This document shows positions 16,627 to 30,042 of a stretch of DNA of 64,000 bases, piece after piece. The DNA is taken from NCBI RefSeq assembly GCF_951230135.1, contig NZ_CATNVC010000001.1, positions 1-64,000 on the forward strand. Direction: 5' to 3'. The translations under genes and the position numbers were made by a program. This DNA comes from Butyricicoccus sp. Marseille-Q5471 (GTDB taxonomy: Bacteria > Bacillota > Clostridia > Oscillospirales > Butyricicoccaceae). Position 1 is the first letter of the stretch. Each line of letters opens with the position of its first letter. The notes under the pieces were generated by a model. The model was not told where the DNA came from, did not search any database, and was given only the letters and a program-made list of their open reading frames with translations.

Positions 16627-19600
16627 TTAGTCGAGATCGACTGTCTGCTCATAATGACCATCGCAGTACTCAGTCATACCGGAGCCTGCGGGGATCAGTT
16701 TGCCGATGATAACATTCTCCTTCAGGCCCAGCAGCGGGTCGACCTTGCCCTTGATTGCGGCATCGGTCAGCACGCGGGTGGTTTCCTGGAAGGACGCAGC
16801 CGAGAGGAACGAGTCGGTCGCCAGCGAAGCCTTGGTAATACCCATGAGGGTCGGCTCGCAGGTAGCAAACTGGAGACCCGTTTCGCCTGCATCGATACGA
16901 TCCTGCACCAACTTGTTGCAGTCCTCGAACTCGAGCAGATCCATCACGGAGCCGGGCAGCACATTTGCATCGCCCGCATCTTCAACGCGTACCTTGCGCA
17001 TCATCTGACGCACGATAACCTCGATATGCTTATCGTTGATATCAACGCCCTGCTGACGGTAAACCTTCTGAACTTCCTTGATCTCATAATCATGCACTGC
17101 GCGGGGATCAAGGATGCGCAGAATGTCATGCGGGCTAAGTGCGCCATCATTGAGCTGGTCGCCCTGCTTGACCGCCTGACCATCTTCCACGCGAATGCCG
17201 GAAGAAGAAGCAAGCTGATAGGAACGCATATCGCCTGTCTCACCGTTGGTAACGTTGACAGTCTTGAGCGTTGTACGCTTAGACTCTTCAATCGAGATAA
17301 CACCGGTGATTTCAGCCAGAGTCGCAACCTTCTTGGGCTTGCGCGCTTCGAACAGTTCTTCAACTCGAGGAAGACCCTGCGTAATATCCGAACCTGCAAC
17401 GCCGCCGGTGTGGAAGGTACGCATGGTAAGCTGTGTGCCGGGCTCGCCGATTGACTGTGCTGCAATGATGCCAACCGCTTCGCCCTTGCCGCACGGATTG
17501 CCGGATGCAAGGTTCATGCCGTAGCAGCGCGTGCAAACACCCTTGCGTGCGCGGCATTCCAGAACCGAACGAATCTGCACGCGGGTAATGCCCGCAGCAT
17601 CGATTGCATCAACATCGGCGTCGTCCATCATCTTGCTCTTGGAGACAACGACCGCGCCCGTGTTCGGATCGCAGATGTCATCGACCGGATAGCGGCCGAG
17701 CAGACGTTCGCGCAGCGGTTCGATGGTCTGGTTGCCTTCCTTAATATCCTCAACCCAGATGCCCTTGACCGCACCACAGTCGTCCTCACGGATGATAACA
17801 TCCTGCGAAACGTCTACCAGTCGACGGGTCAGGTAACCGGAGTCCGCCGTACGAAGTGCGGTATCGGACAGGCCCTTACGCGCACCACGCGCCGCAATGA
17901 AGTACTCCAAAACGGACAGGCCTTCACGGAAGTTGGACTTAATCGGGATTTCAATCGTCTTACCGGAGGTAGATGCCATCAGGCCACGCATACCTGCCAG
18001 CTGACGAATCTGGTTAATCGAACCACGCGCGCCGGAATCGGCCATCATGTGAATCGGGTTGTAACGCTGATCGCGCATGTTGGCCTGCAGTCGGCCGGTA
18101 ACCTGCTTGGTGGTTTCTTCCCACTCGGCAACGGTCAGGCGATAACGCTCGTCGTCAGTGATAAAGCCGCGCTTGTACTTCTTGTCGATCAGAGCAACCT
18201 TCTTTTCAGTCTCCTGAATCAAGGTCTGCTTCTCATCCGGGACAATCATGTCTGCAACCGCAACAGTCAACGCGCCCTTGGTCGAATATTTGTAACCCAT
18301 CGCCTTAATGGAGTCCAGCACCTCTGCGGTGATATGGAAGCCGTGGGTGTGGATGCATCGATCGATAATCTTGCCCAGTTCCTTCTTGCCGCAGGTGAAC
18401 ATGATTTCCAAATCGAGCAGCTTATCCGGATCGGAGCGATCGACAAAGCCGATGTCCTGCGGAATGCGGTCGTTAAAAATCAGACGGCCGGGGGTTGCAT
18501 CAATCAGCTTGGAAATTCTCTTGCCGCCGATTTCGCGCACAGTGCGTACCTTAATCGGTGCATGGATGCCGACAACACCCTGATCGTATGCCATAAGTGC
18601 CTCATCACTGTTGCGGAAAATCTTGCCCGCACCAGGTTCGGTCTCACGGTCGATGGTCAGATAATATGCGCCGAGCACCATATCCTGCGAAGGAATGGTA
18701 ACCGGCTTGCCGTCCTGCGGCTTGAGCAGGTTGTTCGCGGACAGCATCAGCAGACGAGCCTCAGCCTGTGCCTCAGCGGACAGCGGCACGTGAACCGCCA
18801 TCTGGTCGCCGTCAAAGTCGGCATTAAACGCGGTACATACCAGCGGATGCAGACGGATCGCACGACCCTCAACGAGCACCGGTTCAAACGCCTGAATGCC
18901 CAGACGGTGCAGCGTCGGCGCACGGTTCAGCATAACCGGGTGACCCTTGATGATGTCTTCCAGCACGTCCCAGACCTCAGTCTTGGCACGCTCGACCATT
19001 TTCTTGGCGGACTTGATGTTGGAGGCCGTGCCGTCCTCTACCAAGCGCTTCATGACGAAGGGTTTGAACAGCTCGAGCGCCATTTCCTTCGGCAGACCGC
19101 ACTGATAAATCTTCAGGTCAGGGCCGACGACGATAACCGAACGGCCGGAGTAGTCAACGCGCTTGCCGAGCAGGTTCTGACGGAAACGTCCCTGCTTGCC
19201 CTTCAGCATGTCGGAAAGCGACTTGAGCGCACGGTTGTTCGGGCCGGTGACCGGGCGGCCGCGGCGGCCGTTGTCGATCAGCGCGTCAACCGCTTCCTGC
19301 AGCATGCGCTTCTCGTTGCGCACGATGATATCGGGCGCGCCGAGCTCGAGCAGACGCTTGAGACGGTTGTTACGGTTAATGACGCGGCGGTACAGGTCGT
19401 TCAGGTCAGAGGTCGCAAAGCGGCCGCCGTCCAGCTGTACCATCGGGCGGATTTCCGGCGGGATGACCGGAACGACGTCCATAATCATCCAGTCCGGGCG
19501 GTTGCCCGACAGGCGGAACGATTCCACAACCTCAAGGCGCTTAATCAGACGCAGACGCTTCTGGCCGGAAGCATCCTTGAGCTCAGCGGCCAAATCCTTG

Positions 19601-20160
19601 GACAGCGTTTCGAGATCCAGCTCTGCAAGCAGAGCCTTAATGGATTCCGCACCCATACCGGCGCGGAAATCGTCCTCGTACTTTTCGCGCATGTCGCGGT
19701 ACTCAGCCTCGGTCAGAATCTGCTTCTTCATCAGCGGCGTGTCGCCCGGATCAATGACAATATAAGAGGCAAAGTACAGAACCTTCTCCAGCACGCGGGG
19801 GCTGATGTCGAGAATCAGACCCATACGGGACGGAATGCCCTTAAAGTACCAGATGTGCGAAACGGGCGCGGCCAACTCGATGTGACCCATGCGCTCACGG
19901 CGAACCTTGGCCTTGGTGACCTCAACGCCGCACTTATCACAAACCTTGCCCTTGAAACGGACCTTTTTATATTTACCGCAGTGGCACTCCCAGTCCTTGG
20001 TTGGGCCAAAGATACGCTCGCAGAAAAGGCCGTCCTTTTCGGGCTTGAGCGTGCGGTAGTTGATGGTTTCGGGTTTCTTAACCTCGCCATAAGACCACTC
20101 GCGAATCAGCGCGGGCGAGGCAAGGCCGATTTTAATGGCGTTAAACGTATGATATCCCAT
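16627..20160 (-). CDS. rpoC: DNA-directed RNA polymerase subunit beta'
   Basis: 1177 residues, usual Firmicutes length. The N-terminal zinc-binding segment ([13 protein letters not shown] and CDKCG) and the catalytic [12 protein letters not shown] loop with three Mg2+-binding aspartates are present. So are the second zinc site ([13 protein letters not shown]) and the trigger-loop region, in which [14 protein letters not shown] precedes. The start is [16 protein letters not shown] at 20160. It follows rpoB by about 59 bp in the same operon, and the sequence is uninterrupted. Confidence 0.99.
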   Translation of the reverse strand: MGYHTFNAIKIGLASPALIREWSYGEVKKPETINYRTLKPEKDGLFCERIFGPTKDWECHCGKYKKVRFKGKVCDKCGVEVTKAKVRRERMGHIELAAPVSHIWYFKGIPSRMGLILDISPRVLEKVLYFASYIVIDPGDTPLMKKQILTEAEYRDMREKYEDDFRAGMGAESIKALLAELDLETLSKDLAAELKDASGQKRLRLIKRLEVVESFRLSGNRPDWMIMDVVPVIPPEIRPMVQLDGGRFATSDLNDLYRRVINRNNRLKRLLELGAPDIIVRNEKRMLQEAVDALIDNGRRGRPVTGPNNRALKSLSDMLKGKQGRFRQNLLGKRVDYSGRSVIVVGPDLKIYQCGLPKEMALELFKPFVMKRLVEDGTASNIKSAKKMVERAKTEVWDVLEDIIKGHPVMLNRAPTLHRLGIQAFEPVLVEGRAIRLHPLVCTAFNADFDGDQMAVHVPLSAEAQAEARLLMLSANNLLKPQDGKPVTIPSQDMVLGAYYLTIDRETEPGAGKIFRNSDEALMAYDQGVVGIHAPIKVRTVREIGGKRISKLIDATPGRLIFNDRIPQDIGFVDRSDPDKLLDLEIMFTCGKKELGKIIDRCIHTHGFHITAEVLDSIKAMGYKYSTKGALTVAVADMIVPDEKQTLIQETEKKVALIDKKYKRGFITDDERYRLTVAEWEETTKQVTGRLQANMRDQRYNPIHMMADSGARGSINQIRQLAGMRGLMASTSGKTIEIPIKSNFREGLSVLEYFIAARGARKGLSDTALRTADSGYLTRRLVDVSQDVIIREDDCGAVKGIWVEDIKEGNQTIEPLRERLLGRYPVDDICDPNTGAVVVSKSKMMDDADVDAIDAAGITRVQIRSVLECRARKGVCTRCYGMNLASGNPCGKGEAVGIIAAQSIGEPGTQLTMRTFHTGGVAGSDITQGLPRVEELFEARKPKKVATLAEITGVISIEESKRTTLKTVNVTNGETGDMRSYQLASSSGIRVEDGQAVKQGDQLNDGALSPHDILRILDPRAVHDYEIKEVQKVYRQQGVDINDKHIEVIVRQMMRKVRVEDAGDANVLPGSVMDLLEFEDCNKLVQDRIDAGETGLQFATCEPTLMGITKASLATDSFLSAASFQETTRVLTDAAIKGKVDPLLGLKENVIIGKLIPAGSGMTEYCDGHYEQTVDLD

Positions 20161-20219
20161 AAATTTATATGATGCTCCTTCCCTGTTAACAGACGATTGA
20201 CAAACAAGCGGATGTGTTC

Positions 20220-23930
<3,711 letters not shown>

Positions 23931-24079
23931 GTGCTTTGATCACTCCATTTCTAGCGGCATTATTTTGATACGCCAGGGGGCGTTGCAAAATCTTTTATTT
24001 GGGTCTTGCAATCCCTTGCAGACCGTGCTAACATGTACTTAGATATCGGCGCAATTGCGCCTAATCTGTTGAGCGTTTA

Positions 24080-24109
24080 ATTATACCATAGTTTTTCCTA
24101 TGAAGTCAA
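24080..24109 (-). promoter_or_regulatory. rpoBC promoter
   Basis: TTGACT, 18-nt spacer, TATAAT on the minus strand. A leader of about 140 nt before the rpoB start contains the palindrome GCGCAATTGCGC. Confidence 0.85.
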
Positions 24110-24122
24110 GAATATTTTTGCA

Positions 24123-24155
24123 TAAAAAAGCGGTTGGCATACGCCATCCGCCTTT
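24123..24155 (-). terminator. Second terminator after the amino-acid ABC operon
   Basis: Stem of GCGG-TGGC pairing with GCCA-CCGC, followed by TTTTTTATG on the minus strand. It insulates the rpoBC promoter from the upstream operon. Confidence 0.65.
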
Positions 24156-24164
24156 TCTTTTGCA

Positions 24165-24203
24165 CAAAAAGAGAGCCGGAACAGCATCAGCCGTTCCGGC
24201 TCT
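24165..24203 (-). terminator. Terminator of the amino-acid ABC transporter operon
   Basis: AGAGCCGGAAC/GTTCCGGCTCT stem, followed by TTTTTGTG on the minus strand, directly after the ATPase gene. Confidence 0.85.
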
Positions 24204-24210
24204 TCCCTTT

Positions 24211-24933
24211 TTACAGCACTTTCGACAAGAAATCGCGCAGACGCGGATGCTGGGGATTGGAGAAGAACGCTTCCGGTTCGTTCTGCTCTGCAATCACACC
24301 CTGATCCATGAACATGACACGTGTCGCAACCTGACGGGCAAACCCCATCTCATGCGTGACAACCACCATTGTCATGCCGTCTTCCGCGAGTTCCTTCATA
24401 ATTTCGAGCACCTCGCCGACCATCTCAGGGTCGAGCGCCGAGGTCGGCTCGTCGAACAGCATCACATCGGGATTCATTGCAAGCGCGCGCGCAATTGCGA
24501 TACGCTGCTGCTGTCCGCCCGAAAGCTGTGCCGGAAAGGAATCCGCCTTATCTGGCAGCCCGACACGCTCAAGCAGCTGCTTGGCCCGCTGTTCCGCTTC
24601 TTCTTCCTTCATCACACCGAGTTTGACCGGTGCAAGCTTGATATTCTCCTTGACCGACAGGTGTGGAAACAGATTGAACTGCTGAAACACCATGCCCATC
24701 TTGCGGCGAATCACGTTGATATCCGTCTTGGCCGAGGTGATATTCATCCCTTCGAAAATGATTTCACCGCCGGTCGGCTCTTCAAGCAGGTTCAAGCAGC
24801 GCAGAAAGGTCGACTTTCCCGAACCGGATGCACCGATGATAACCACCTTTTCGCCCTTTTCGATATGCTCGTCGATTCCCTTGAGCACCTCGTGGTCGCC
24901 AAAGGATTTTTGCAGGTTTTTAACGTCGATCAC
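24211..24933 (-). CDS. Polar amino-acid ABC transporter ATP-binding protein (GlnQ-like)
   Basis: About 240 residues from GTG 24933 ([17 protein letters not shown]), with AAAGGAGG 11 nt upstream; an ATG at 24954 would place that Shine-Dalgarno inside the gene. Walker A is [15 protein letters not shown], the Q-loop is [10 protein letters not shown], the signature is [15 protein letters not shown], Walker B is [14 protein letters not shown] and the switch His is in VVTHEM. The pattern [13 protein letters not shown] is typical of the polar amino-acid uptake (GlnQ/HisP) class. It overlaps the permease stop by 14 bp and powers that permease. Confidence 0.92.
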   Translation of the reverse strand: MIDVKNLQKSFGDHEVLKGIDEHIEKGEKVVIIGASGSGKSTFLRCLNLLEEPTGGEIIFEGMNITSAKTDINVIRRKMGMVFQQFNLFPHLSVKENIKLAPVKLGVMKEEEAEQRAKQLLERVGLPDKADSFPAQLSGGQQQRIAIARALAMNPDVMLFDEPTSALDPEMVGEVLEIMKELAEDGMTMVVVTHEMGFARQVATRVMFMDQGVIAEQNEPEAFFSNPQHPRLRDFLSKVL

Positions 24934-25705
24934 TAGCGCGCAGCCTCCTTTCAAACAGGTTGAGCAGTTTGGTCAGAATCATCACAATCACCAGATAGAT
25001 GACCGCAAGGCCGATGTACGGCATAAACGCGATGTACGTCTTGGACTGAACGATTTGCGCCGCCTTGGTCACGTCCTGCAGGGCGATGACCGTAACAATC
25101 GAAGTCTCCTTGACCAAGGTAATCAGCTCATTGCCGAGTGCCGGCAGGATGTTCTTGATTGCCTGCGGGATGATGATAAAGCGCATGGTCTTTGCATAAT
25201 TGAGGCCCAGCGAACGTCCGGCCTCCATCTGTCCCGCATTGATTGACATAATGCCCGACCGCACGATCTCGGCCACATAAGCGCCCGAGTTGATGCCGAA
25301 CGTGATAATCGCGCACATCAGCAGTGCATTATCACCGCGCGGACGCATGATAACGAAGTTCATAATCAGCAGCTGCACCATGGCAGGCGTGCCGCGGATG
25401 ACCGTCAAATACAGCTTGCACAGGGCGTTGCCCACGCGCAGCAGCACATTCGGGTTCTTGCGCGAGGAGTCGTGCGCAGAGCGAACGACCGCAATGATGA
25501 CGCCAATCAGCACACCGACCAGCAGCGCGCCCAACGTCGTCTGGAAGGTGACCTTCAGACCCTTGGCGAAGAACTGCCAATTGTCACGATAAATGAACGT
25601 TACGAAAAACTGGTAACAAATCTCCTGCAGAAATTCCGGGCACATCTGTATCCAACCCGGCGCCTGCAAAATCCAATCCGAAAATTGCAGCAGATTCAAA
25701 TCCAT
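24920..25705 (-). CDS. Amino-acid ABC transporter permease (HisM/GlnP type)
   Basis: 261 residues with about five membrane helices. The family EAA-like coupling motif reads [22 protein letters not shown] (about residues 175-196), preceded by [11 protein letters not shown], diagnostic of His/Glu/Gln/Arg-type permeases. The N-terminal extension before the first helix (residues 1-48) is longer than usual and partly amphipathic. It is encoded between the binding protein and the ATPase in one operon. Confidence 0.92.
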   Translation of the reverse strand: MDLNLLQFSDWILQAPGWIQMCPEFLQEICYQFFVTFIYRDNWQFFAKGLKVTFQTTLGALLVGVLIGVIIAVVRSAHDSSRKNPNVLLRVGNALCKLYLTVIRGTPAMVQLLIMNFVIMRPRGDNALLMCAIITFGINSGAYVAEIVRSGIMSINAGQMEAGRSLGLNYAKTMRFIIIPQAIKNILPALGNELITLVKETSIVTVIALQDVTKAAQIVQSKTYIAFMPYIGLAVIYLVIVMILTKLLNLFERRLRASDRR

Positions 25706-25742
25706 TTCCCCTTTCTCTAATTTACAGCATAATAGGAAGAAA

Positions 25743-25762
25743 GGGGCGGCTTACGCCGTCCC
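25743..25762 (-). promoter_or_regulatory. Intercistronic stem-loop
   Basis: GGGGCGGC/GCCGTCCC hairpin between the binding-protein gene and the permease. There is a poor T-run (CCTTTCTT) on the minus strand. Such structures often stabilise the binding-protein mRNA relative to the membrane components. Confidence 0.5.
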
Positions 25763-25791
25763 TATTCTCTCCCAATTCCAAGCGAAACTAC

Positions 25792-26601
25792 TTACTCAGC
25801 CTTGATGTAGGTACCGATAATCTGATCGATCGTGCCGTCTGCCTTGAGTTCCTGCAGCGCACTGTTGACCTTATCAAGCAGCTCCGTGTTGCCCTTCTTG
25901 ATGCCGATTGCATAGTCTTCAACCGCAAATTCGGTGTCCAGAATGCTCAGTCCGGCGTTGGCAGCCACGTAATTTTTTGCCGGCTCCTGGTCGATAACAA
26001 CACAGTCCACCTGACCGTTCTTCAGCGCTTCCACTGCGAGCGGGCCGCTGTTGAAACGACGCACCGCATCCTCACCGTAACCGCCGTCTGCCGGGTCTGC
26101 GGCACAGTAGATATCACCGGTTGTACCCTGCTGCACACCGATCAGCTTGCCGGTCAAATCGTCAATCGACTTGATATCGCTGTTTTCCGGCACAATGACA
26201 ACCTGTACGCCGGTTGCGTAAGACTCGGAGAAGTCCATCTGCGTCTGACGGTCGGGGGTCACGGTCATGCCGGCCGCCGCGATATCAATGCTGCCTGCCT
26301 CAAGCGCTGCCGGCAGAGAGTCAAAGTCCTGGTCGACGATTTCGAGCGTCATGCCAAGCTTATCGGCAATCGCCTTGGCAATATCGGCGTCGATGCCGAC
26401 GATGTCCGTGCCATTATCGCCGTAAAACTCATACGGCGGGAATGTAGCGTTTGTGCCCATGCGCAGCGTTTCGCCGGAAGCTGCAGCGTTATTGTTTGCA
26501 TCGCCCTGCGCACCGTTGTTCTCAGCAGGCTTACTGCCGCAGCCGGCCAGCATGGTCAGCGCCATGGTACCTGCAAGAAGCGCAGTCAGAATCTTCTTCA
26601 T
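25792..26601 (-). CDS. Amino-acid ABC transporter substrate-binding lipoprotein
   Basis: 269 residues. The signal peptide ends in the lipobox LAGC (about residues 18-21), so the protein is membrane-anchored outside the cell. The mature part is a family 3 solute-binding protein: LRMGTNATFPPYEFYGDNGTDIVGIDADIAKAIADKLG, then AAGMTVTPDRQTQMDFSESY, and the C-terminal LQELKADGTIDQIIGTYI. An acidic/Asn-rich linker follows the lipid Cys. The amino acid recognised is not readable; the acidic contacts fit a polar amino acid. First gene of the operon. Confidence 0.92.
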   Translation of the reverse strand: MKKILTALLAGTMALTMLAGCGSKPAENNGAQGDANNNAAASGETLRMGTNATFPPYEFYGDNGTDIVGIDADIAKAIADKLGMTLEIVDQDFDSLPAALEAGSIDIAAAGMTVTPDRQTQMDFSESYATGVQVVIVPENSDIKSIDDLTGKLIGVQQGTTGDIYCAADPADGGYGEDAVRRFNSGPLAVEALKNGQVDCVVIDQEPAKNYVAANAGLSILDTEFAVEDYAIGIKKGNTELLDKVNSALQELKADGTIDQIIGTYIKAE

Positions 26602-26655
26602 AGGTTCTTTCCTCCCAAATGTCGGTTTTATTAAACTATTTTTAAATCAAGGTAT

Positions 26656-26684
26656 ATTATACGTTCTTCCGTTTAAAAATGCAA
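26656..26684 (-). promoter_or_regulatory. Promoter of the amino-acid ABC operon
   Basis: TTGCAT, 17-nt spacer, TATAAT on the minus strand, about 55 bp before the binding-protein start. The remaining ~140 bp towards the divergent amidase gene show no further clear element. Confidence 0.8.
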
Positions 26685-26824
26685 CCTCAAAAGTGCAGAA
26701 AACAGCTGCCGTACGGAAATATTTTTGAACATCCTGCCCTATAGAAAGGCGCACCGAGGGACAAAACGCCGCTTCTCGGCATAGCCTGCAGTCAGAAAAC
26801 CTATTTCTATTAGGAGGAACGCTT

Positions 26825-27571
26825 ATGCCCAGTATCTATCTTTCTCCCTCGACGCAGGAGTATAATCCGTATTACGGCGGCAGCGGCAGCGAGGAATACT
26901 ACATGAACCTGATTGCGGACGCGATGGAGCCCTACCTCATCTCGTCCGGCATCGAGTTTGTCCGCAATACCCCAGACATGACAGCCGCCTCGTCCATCCG
27001 TGCGTCCAACGAAGGGAACTACGATGCGCATATCGCGCTGCATTCCAACGCCGCTCCCGAAAACCTCGCCGGACAGCTGCGCGGCACCGATGTGTACTAT
27101 TATCCCGATTCTATGCGCAGCCGTGAGATTGCCGATATCATGGTTGCCAACCTGAAAGCCATCTATCCACTGCCTGATAAAGTGCGCGCCATGCCTACCA
27201 CCTCAATCGGCGAAGTCACCCGCACCCGTGCCCCCTCCGTCCTCATCGAATTTGCCTATCACGACAACCCTGAGGATTCTGAATGGATTAAACAGAACAT
27301 CGACCTGATCGGCCGCGATGTGGTGCTGGCGCTGACCGAGTATTTCCGCATCCCCTTTGTCGAACCCGCGCCGATCCAGACTGCAACGGTTGAGGTCGAA
27401 TCCGGTAACTTAAACATTCGCTCCGCTCCATCGCTCTCCGCTCCCATCATCGGCAAGGCGCCGGACGGTGCACAGATTTTCGTACTCGGACAATACGACG
27501 ACTGGTACGTTGTGCGTTACAATGATTACGAAGGCTATGTCAAAGGCGATTACATTGTGCTAAATTACTAA
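26825..27571 (+). CDS. N-acetylmuramoyl-L-alanine amidase with C-terminal SH3 domain
   Basis: 248 residues. Residues 1-170 form an Amidase_3-type zinc hydrolase that cuts the bond between MurNAc and L-Ala; SSIRASNEGNYDAHIALHSNA carries the second zinc His and TRTRAPSVLIEFAYHDNPED the catalytic Glu region. The first metal segment is unusual: YLSPSTQEYNPYYGG replaces the common DPGHGG opening, as in the Clostridium spore/gut amidase subgroup. Residues 185-248 are a bacterial SH3 domain (SGNLNIRSAPSLSAPIIGKA). No signal peptide is present. Start ATG 26825 follows TAGGAGGA. Monocistronic. Confidence 0.85.
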   Translation: MPSIYLSPSTQEYNPYYGGSGSEEYYMNLIADAMEPYLISSGIEFVRNTPDMTAASSIRASNEGNYDAHIALHSNAAPENLAGQLRGTDVYYYPDSMRSREIADIMVANLKAIYPLPDKVRAMPTTSIGEVTRTRAPSVLIEFAYHDNPEDSEWIKQNIDLIGRDVVLALTEYFRIPFVEPAPIQTATVEVESGNLNIRSAPSLSAPIIGKAPDGAQIFVLGQYDDWYVVRYNDYEGYVKGDYIVLNY

Positions 27572-27659
27572 ATTTATCCCCAGTCATTCCTGTCACTTTG
27601 CTATTTCTCAGAATTTTGTACGTGTATCTTGCCCATTTTCAGCATTTTGCGCGACGCTT

Positions 27660-27717
27660 CTTGCGTTTCTCGTTTTCAGACGATATAATGTATACGTTCG
27701 ATGTTACGAAACGCAAG
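27660..27717. promoter_or_regulatory. nfnAB promoter framed by an inverted repeat
   Basis: TTGCGT (27661-27666), 17-nt spacer, TATAAT (27684-27689). Ten-base arms, CTTGCGTTTC (27660-27669) and GAAACGCAAG (27708-27717), frame the promoter. The right arm ends in the AAGGAGG of nfnA. This geometry suits a DNA operator; an RNA stem is impossible because the left arm lies before the transcription start. Confidence 0.7.
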
Positions 27718-27731
27718 GAGGAATAAATCGA

Positions 27732-28577
27732 GTGTATCAGATTCTGAAGAAGCGGACGCTGAACGCCAACACCAAGCTGATGGTCGTAGAAGCGCCGCAC
27801 GTGGCAAGAAAGGCCGAGCCCGGCCAGTTTATTATTCTGCGTGTGGACGCAGAGGGCGAGCGCATTCCGCTGACCATCGCGGACTTTGACCGCGAGGCAG
27901 GCACGATTACGATCATTTTCCAGGAGGTCGGTGCAACCACCATGGCGCTCGGCTGCATGAACGAGGGCGACTCTCTGCATGACTTCGTCGGCCCCCTGGG
28001 CATCGCGTCCCATCTCGACGGCCTGAAGAAGGTTGCGGTCGTCGGCGGCGGTCTGGGCTGCGCAATCGCCTATCCGCAGGCCAAGAAGCTGCACGAAATG
28101 GGCTGCGAGGTCGATCTGATCGCCGGCTTCCGCTCTAAGGATATCATCATCCTCGAGGACGAGATGCGTGTGGCATCCACCAACCTGCACGTTGTGACCG
28201 ACGACGGCTCAAACGGCCGCAAGGCGCTCGTCACGCAGGTGCTCAAGGAACTTATCGACGCGGGCAACCAGTACGATGCGGTTATCGCAATCGGCCCGAT
28301 GATTATGATGAAGTTTGTTTCCGAAACCACCCGCCCCTACGGCATCAAGACCATCGTTTCCATGAATACCATCATGGTAGACGGCACCGGCATGTGCGGC
28401 GGCTGCCGCCTGACCGTCGGCGGCGAAACCAAGTTCGCCTGCGTAGACGGCCCGGACTTTGACGGTCATCTGGTTGACTTTGACGGCTCGATGCGCCGCG
28501 GCGCAATGTACAAGGCACAGGAGAAATCCTCTGTTGAGCGCCACGAGTGCAATCTGATGAAGCAGGAGGTCAAGTAA
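27732..28577 (+). CDS. nfnA: NfnA: small subunit of NADH-dependent ferredoxin:NADP+ oxidoreductase
   Basis: 281 residues from GTG 27732, with AAGGAGG 10 nt upstream. Residues 1-100 form an FAD domain of the dihydroorotate-dehydrogenase electron-transfer type (PGQFIILRVDAEGERIPLTIAD). An NAD-binding half (VAVVGGGLGCAIAYPQAKKL) follows, and a C-terminal [2Fe-2S] site has Cys in GTGMCGGCRLTVGG and FACVDGPDF. With NfnB it couples NADH and reduced ferredoxin to NADP+ reduction by flavin-based bifurcation, in the cytoplasm. Alternative names for lone homologues are SudB or the GltA-associated beta subunit; the tandem partner supports Nfn. Confidence 0.85.
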   Translation: MYQILKKRTLNANTKLMVVEAPHVARKAEPGQFIILRVDAEGERIPLTIADFDREAGTITIIFQEVGATTMALGCMNEGDSLHDFVGPLGIASHLDGLKKVAVVGGGLGCAIAYPQAKKLHEMGCEVDLIAGFRSKDIIILEDEMRVASTNLHVVTDDGSNGRKALVTQVLKELIDAGNQYDAVIAIGPMIMMKFVSETTRPYGIKTIVSMNTIMVDGTGMCGGCRLTVGGETKFACVDGPDFDGHLVDFDGSMRRGAMYKAQEKSSVERHECNLMKQEVK

Positions 28578-28578
28578 G

Positions 28579-29970
28579 ATGCCGAATATGAATCCGAAGA
28601 AGATGCCCATGCCTGAGCAGGACCCCAACGTCCGCAACAAGAATTTCGAAGAAGTCACGCTCGGTTACACTCCCGATATGGCGGTTGAGGAAGCCCAGCG
28701 CTGCCTGAACTGCAAGAATAAGCCCTGTGTTGCCGGCTGCCCGGTACAGGTGCAGATTCCCGAGTTTATCTCGCTCGTTGCCGAGGGCAAGTTCCTTGAA
28801 GCTGCGGCGAAGATTAAGGAAACCTCGGCGCTGCCTGCTGTCTGCGGACGTGTCTGCCCGCAGGAGAGCCAGTGCGAGTGCAAGTGTGTGCGCGGCATCA
28901 AGGGCGAGCCGGTTGCCATCGGCCGTCTGGAGCGCTTTGTCGCCGACTTTGCCCGCGAAAACGGCGAAGAGAAGCCCGTAAAGCCCGAGCCGAACGGCCA
29001 CAAGTGTGCCGTTGTCGGCGCAGGCCCTGCCGGTCTGACCTGTGCGGGCGATTTGGCACGCATGGGTTACGAAGTCACCGTGTTTGAGGCATTGCATACC
29101 GCAGGCGGCGTGCTGATGTACGGCATTCCGGAATTCCGTCTGCCCAAGGAAATCGTGCAGAAGGAAATCGACACGCTGAAGGATCTCGGCGTTGAGTTTG
29201 TGCTCAACTTCATCGTTGGCCGCTCCGAGACCATTGACGAGCTGTTTGCCGACGGCTATGAAGCAGTCTTTGTCGGCTCGGGCGCAGGTCTGCCGACCTT
29301 CATCGGCGTACCGGGCGAAAACGCCAACGGCGTTTACTCGGCCAACGAGTACCTGACCCGTATCAATCTGATGAAGGCATATCAGGAGAATTCGCCCACC
29401 CCGATTCAGCACGCCAAGAAGGTTGCCGTGGTCGGCGGCGGCAACGTTGCGATGGACGCCTGCCGCTGTGCCAAGCGCATGGGTGCGGAGGATGTTTACA
29501 TCGTTTACCGCCGTTCCGAAGCTGAGCTTCCTGCTCGTCTGGAGGAAATTCACCACGCGAAGGAAGAGGGCATCGTGTTCAAGTTCCTGACCGCGCCGCT
29601 CGAAATCCTCGCGGATGAGAACTACAATGTGACTGGCATGAAGTGCCAGCAGATGGAGCTGGGCGAACCTGACGAGTCCGGCCGCCGCCGTCCGGTGCCG
29701 GTAGAGGGCAGCGAATTTGTGCTCGACCTCGACTGCGTCATTGCGGCGATCGGCACAAGCCCGAACCCGCTGATTCGTCACACCACGCCAGGTCTTGACA
29801 CCAACAAGCGCGGTTGCATCGTAGCGGACGACGAGCACGGCATCACGTCCAAGGATGGCGTGTTCGCCGGCGGCGACGCCGTGACGGGAGCTGCGACTGT
29901 AATCCTCGCCATGGGCGCCGGCAAGCGCGCCGCAGTGGCAATGGATGAGTATATCAAGAACAAAAAGTAA
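28579..29970 (+). CDS. nfnB: NfnB: large subunit of NADH-dependent ferredoxin:NADP+ oxidoreductase
   Basis: 463 residues, starting one base after the nfnA stop. The N-terminal domain carries cysteines for two [4Fe-4S] clusters (RCLNCKNKPCVAGCPV and CGRVCPQESQCECKC). Two dinucleotide folds follow: CAVVGAGPAGLTCAGDLARMG for FAD and VAVVGGGNVAMDACRCAKRMG for NADP(H), with the C-terminal GVFAGGDAVTGAATV closing the FAD site. It lacks the large GltB domain, so the small glutamate-synthase-subunit annotation often given to it is misleading here. It supplies NADPH to anabolism in ferredoxin-rich anaerobes. Confidence 0.85.
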   Translation: MPNMNPKKMPMPEQDPNVRNKNFEEVTLGYTPDMAVEEAQRCLNCKNKPCVAGCPVQVQIPEFISLVAEGKFLEAAAKIKETSALPAVCGRVCPQESQCECKCVRGIKGEPVAIGRLERFVADFARENGEEKPVKPEPNGHKCAVVGAGPAGLTCAGDLARMGYEVTVFEALHTAGGVLMYGIPEFRLPKEIVQKEIDTLKDLGVEFVLNFIVGRSETIDELFADGYEAVFVGSGAGLPTFIGVPGENANGVYSANEYLTRINLMKAYQENSPTPIQHAKKVAVVGGGNVAMDACRCAKRMGAEDVYIVYRRSEAELPARLEEIHHAKEEGIVFKFLTAPLEILADENYNVTGMKCQQMELGEPDESGRRRPVPVEGSEFVLDLDCVIAAIGTSPNPLIRHTTPGLDTNKRGCIVADDEHGITSKDGVFAGGDAVTGAATVILAMGAGKRAAVAMDEYIKNKK

Positions 29971-29984
29971 GCTACATATTAAAA

Positions 29985-30017
29985 AGAACCCGCAGGAAGT
30001 ATCCTGCGGGCTCTTTT
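29985..30017 (+). terminator. nfnAB terminator
   Basis: ACCCGCAGGA/TCCTGCGGG stem with TCTTTTC, 15 bp after the nfnB stop. The opposite strand has AAAAAG at the other foot, so it may also serve the convergent stalk-protein gene. Confidence 0.85.
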
Positions 30018-30042
30018 CTATGCCATTTTGACAGTGCATCAG

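Noticed and set aside
28579-29970. Glutamate synthase small subunit
   Set aside because: No large GltB gene is adjacent, and the partner upstream is an NfnA-type FAD/[2Fe-2S] protein, so NfnB is the better name.
28570-30039. A 489-codon minus-strand frame opposite nfnB
   Set aside because: nfnB on the plus strand has complete Fe-S and dinucleotide motifs; the opposite frame has none.
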